DNA of 6,348 nt from an uncultured Acidimicrobiales bacterium (GTDB lineage: Bacteria > Actinomycetota > Acidimicrobiia > Acidimicrobiales > SZUA-35), in the NCBI GenBank assembly GCA_938008925.1, contig CALLIQ010000527.1, forward strand, positions 1 through 6,348, written 5' to 3'. A program made the position numbers and the translations under genes. Shown piece by piece: positions 6,135-6,348 of the stretch (its first letter is position 1; each line of letters begins with the position of its first letter). Below the pieces are notes generated by a model. That model saw only the letters and a program-made list of their open reading frames with translations. It was not told the origin of the DNA and searched no databases.

Positions 6135-6153
6135 TCGCGAAGGTTTCGCGATC
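6133..6153 (+). terminator. Perfect 9-bp hairpin overlapping the amidase stop codon
   Basis: GATCGCGAA (6133-6141) and TTCGCGATC (6145-6153) are exact reverse complements separated by GGT. The left arm begins inside the amidase TGA stop (6132-6134). Such a stem directly at a gene end is best explained as a transcription terminator or mRNA 3'-end stabiliser. No T run follows, as is often the case for candidate terminators in high-GC actinobacteria. An operator for the downstream gene is a less likely alternative, since it lies about 40 bases before that start. Confidence 0.55.
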
Positions 6154-6179
6154 CACCTGCGGCCTGAAGAATCTCTGAC

Positions 6180-6185
6180 TACGGT
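6180..6185 (+). promoter_or_regulatory. Weak candidate -10 box before the last gene
   Basis: TACGGT fits TAnnnT and ends 9 bases before GTG 6195. The spacing is slightly longer than ideal for a leaderless start, and the motif alone is weak. It is listed because the two genes upstream show the same arrangement and this start also lacks a clear Shine-Dalgarno sequence. Confidence 0.3.
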
Positions 6186-6194
6186 GCAGCGGTC

Positions 6195-6348
6195 GTGACC
6201 CGCCGATCTCTTTCAGACTTCTCCGTCCCGGGGCCGATTCGCTCCGCGATCGTCGTCCTGTTGATCTACATCTTCCTCGTCGGCGTCTCGTCGCTCGAGG
6301 CGGGAATCAAGATCATGGGCGAGGACACGCAAGAGCGGTTGTTCTCTG
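6195..6348 (+). CDS. Membrane protein start, probably Na+/phosphate symporter family (3' end missing)
   Basis: The first 51 codons are present and the frame runs off the right edge. A short basic N-terminus (VTRRSLSDFS) is followed by a hydrophobic helix at about residues 16-34 with IYIFLVGVSSLEAGIKIMGE. The LYLFLVG...G.K.MG pattern resembles the first helix of NptA-type Na+/phosphate symporters, which import phosphate with sodium. That reading rests on memory of the family pattern over a short stretch, so it is moderate at best. GTG 6195 is the only usual start codon in the open frame after the TGA at 6165-6167. The neighbouring mrp operon would supply the sodium gradient such a carrier uses, but an amidase and a methyltransferase-like gene lie between, so no operon link is implied. 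Confidence 0.55.
   Translation, partial: MTRRSLSDFSVPGPIRSAIVVLLIYIFLVGVSSLEAGIKIMGEDTQERLFS

Overview
The window reads as chromosomal DNA from a high-GC bacterium, most likely an actinomycete-type organism (Actinomycetota). I infer this from the strongly GC-biased third codon positions, several GTG starts, 4-base gene overlaps, and TAnnnT boxes placed so close to start codons that leaderless mRNAs are likely. A marine or freshwater Acidimicrobiia-like lineage is a guess from protein style only. All seven complete or near-complete genes, and both partial genes, lie on the + strand. No tRNA, rRNA, CRISPR array, insertion sequence or phage gene is visible.

Positions 1-3687 hold the 3' part of a complete-looking Mrp (multi-subunit Na+/H+ antiporter) operon in the canonical order mrpA (only the last 46 codons), mrpB, mrpC, mrpD, mrpE, mrpF, mrpG. 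Each of the six gene junctions is the same 4-base overlap (ATGA or GTGA), and each start has a purine-rich Shine-Dalgarno sequence 6-8 bases upstream. The seven products are expected to form one membrane complex that exchanges cytoplasmic Na+ for external H+ and so supports sodium and pH homeostasis. A bulged hairpin followed by TTTT just after mrpG probably ends the transcript.

Positions 3758-4678 encode a divergent homocysteine S-methyltransferase-family protein, in which the first zinc-ligand cysteine of the family appears to be replaced by histidine. Positions 4746-6134 encode a stand-alone amidase-signature hydrolase with an intact Lys/Ser/Ser triad. Positions 6195-6348 begin a membrane protein resembling Na+/phosphate symporters. 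Each of these three genes lacks a Shine-Dalgarno sequence and has a TAnnnT box 6-9 bases before its start codon. They are therefore probably transcribed separately, in contrast to the tightly coupled mrp operon. A near-perfect 9-bp hairpin overlaps the amidase stop codon.

Most of this is conserved housekeeping and ion-transport content. The points most worth checking are the Cys-to-His change in the methyltransferase-like protein, the long acidic low-complexity tail on MrpC (with smaller hydrophilic tails on MrpB, MrpE and MrpG), and the switch between Shine-Dalgarno-led and apparently leaderless genes.
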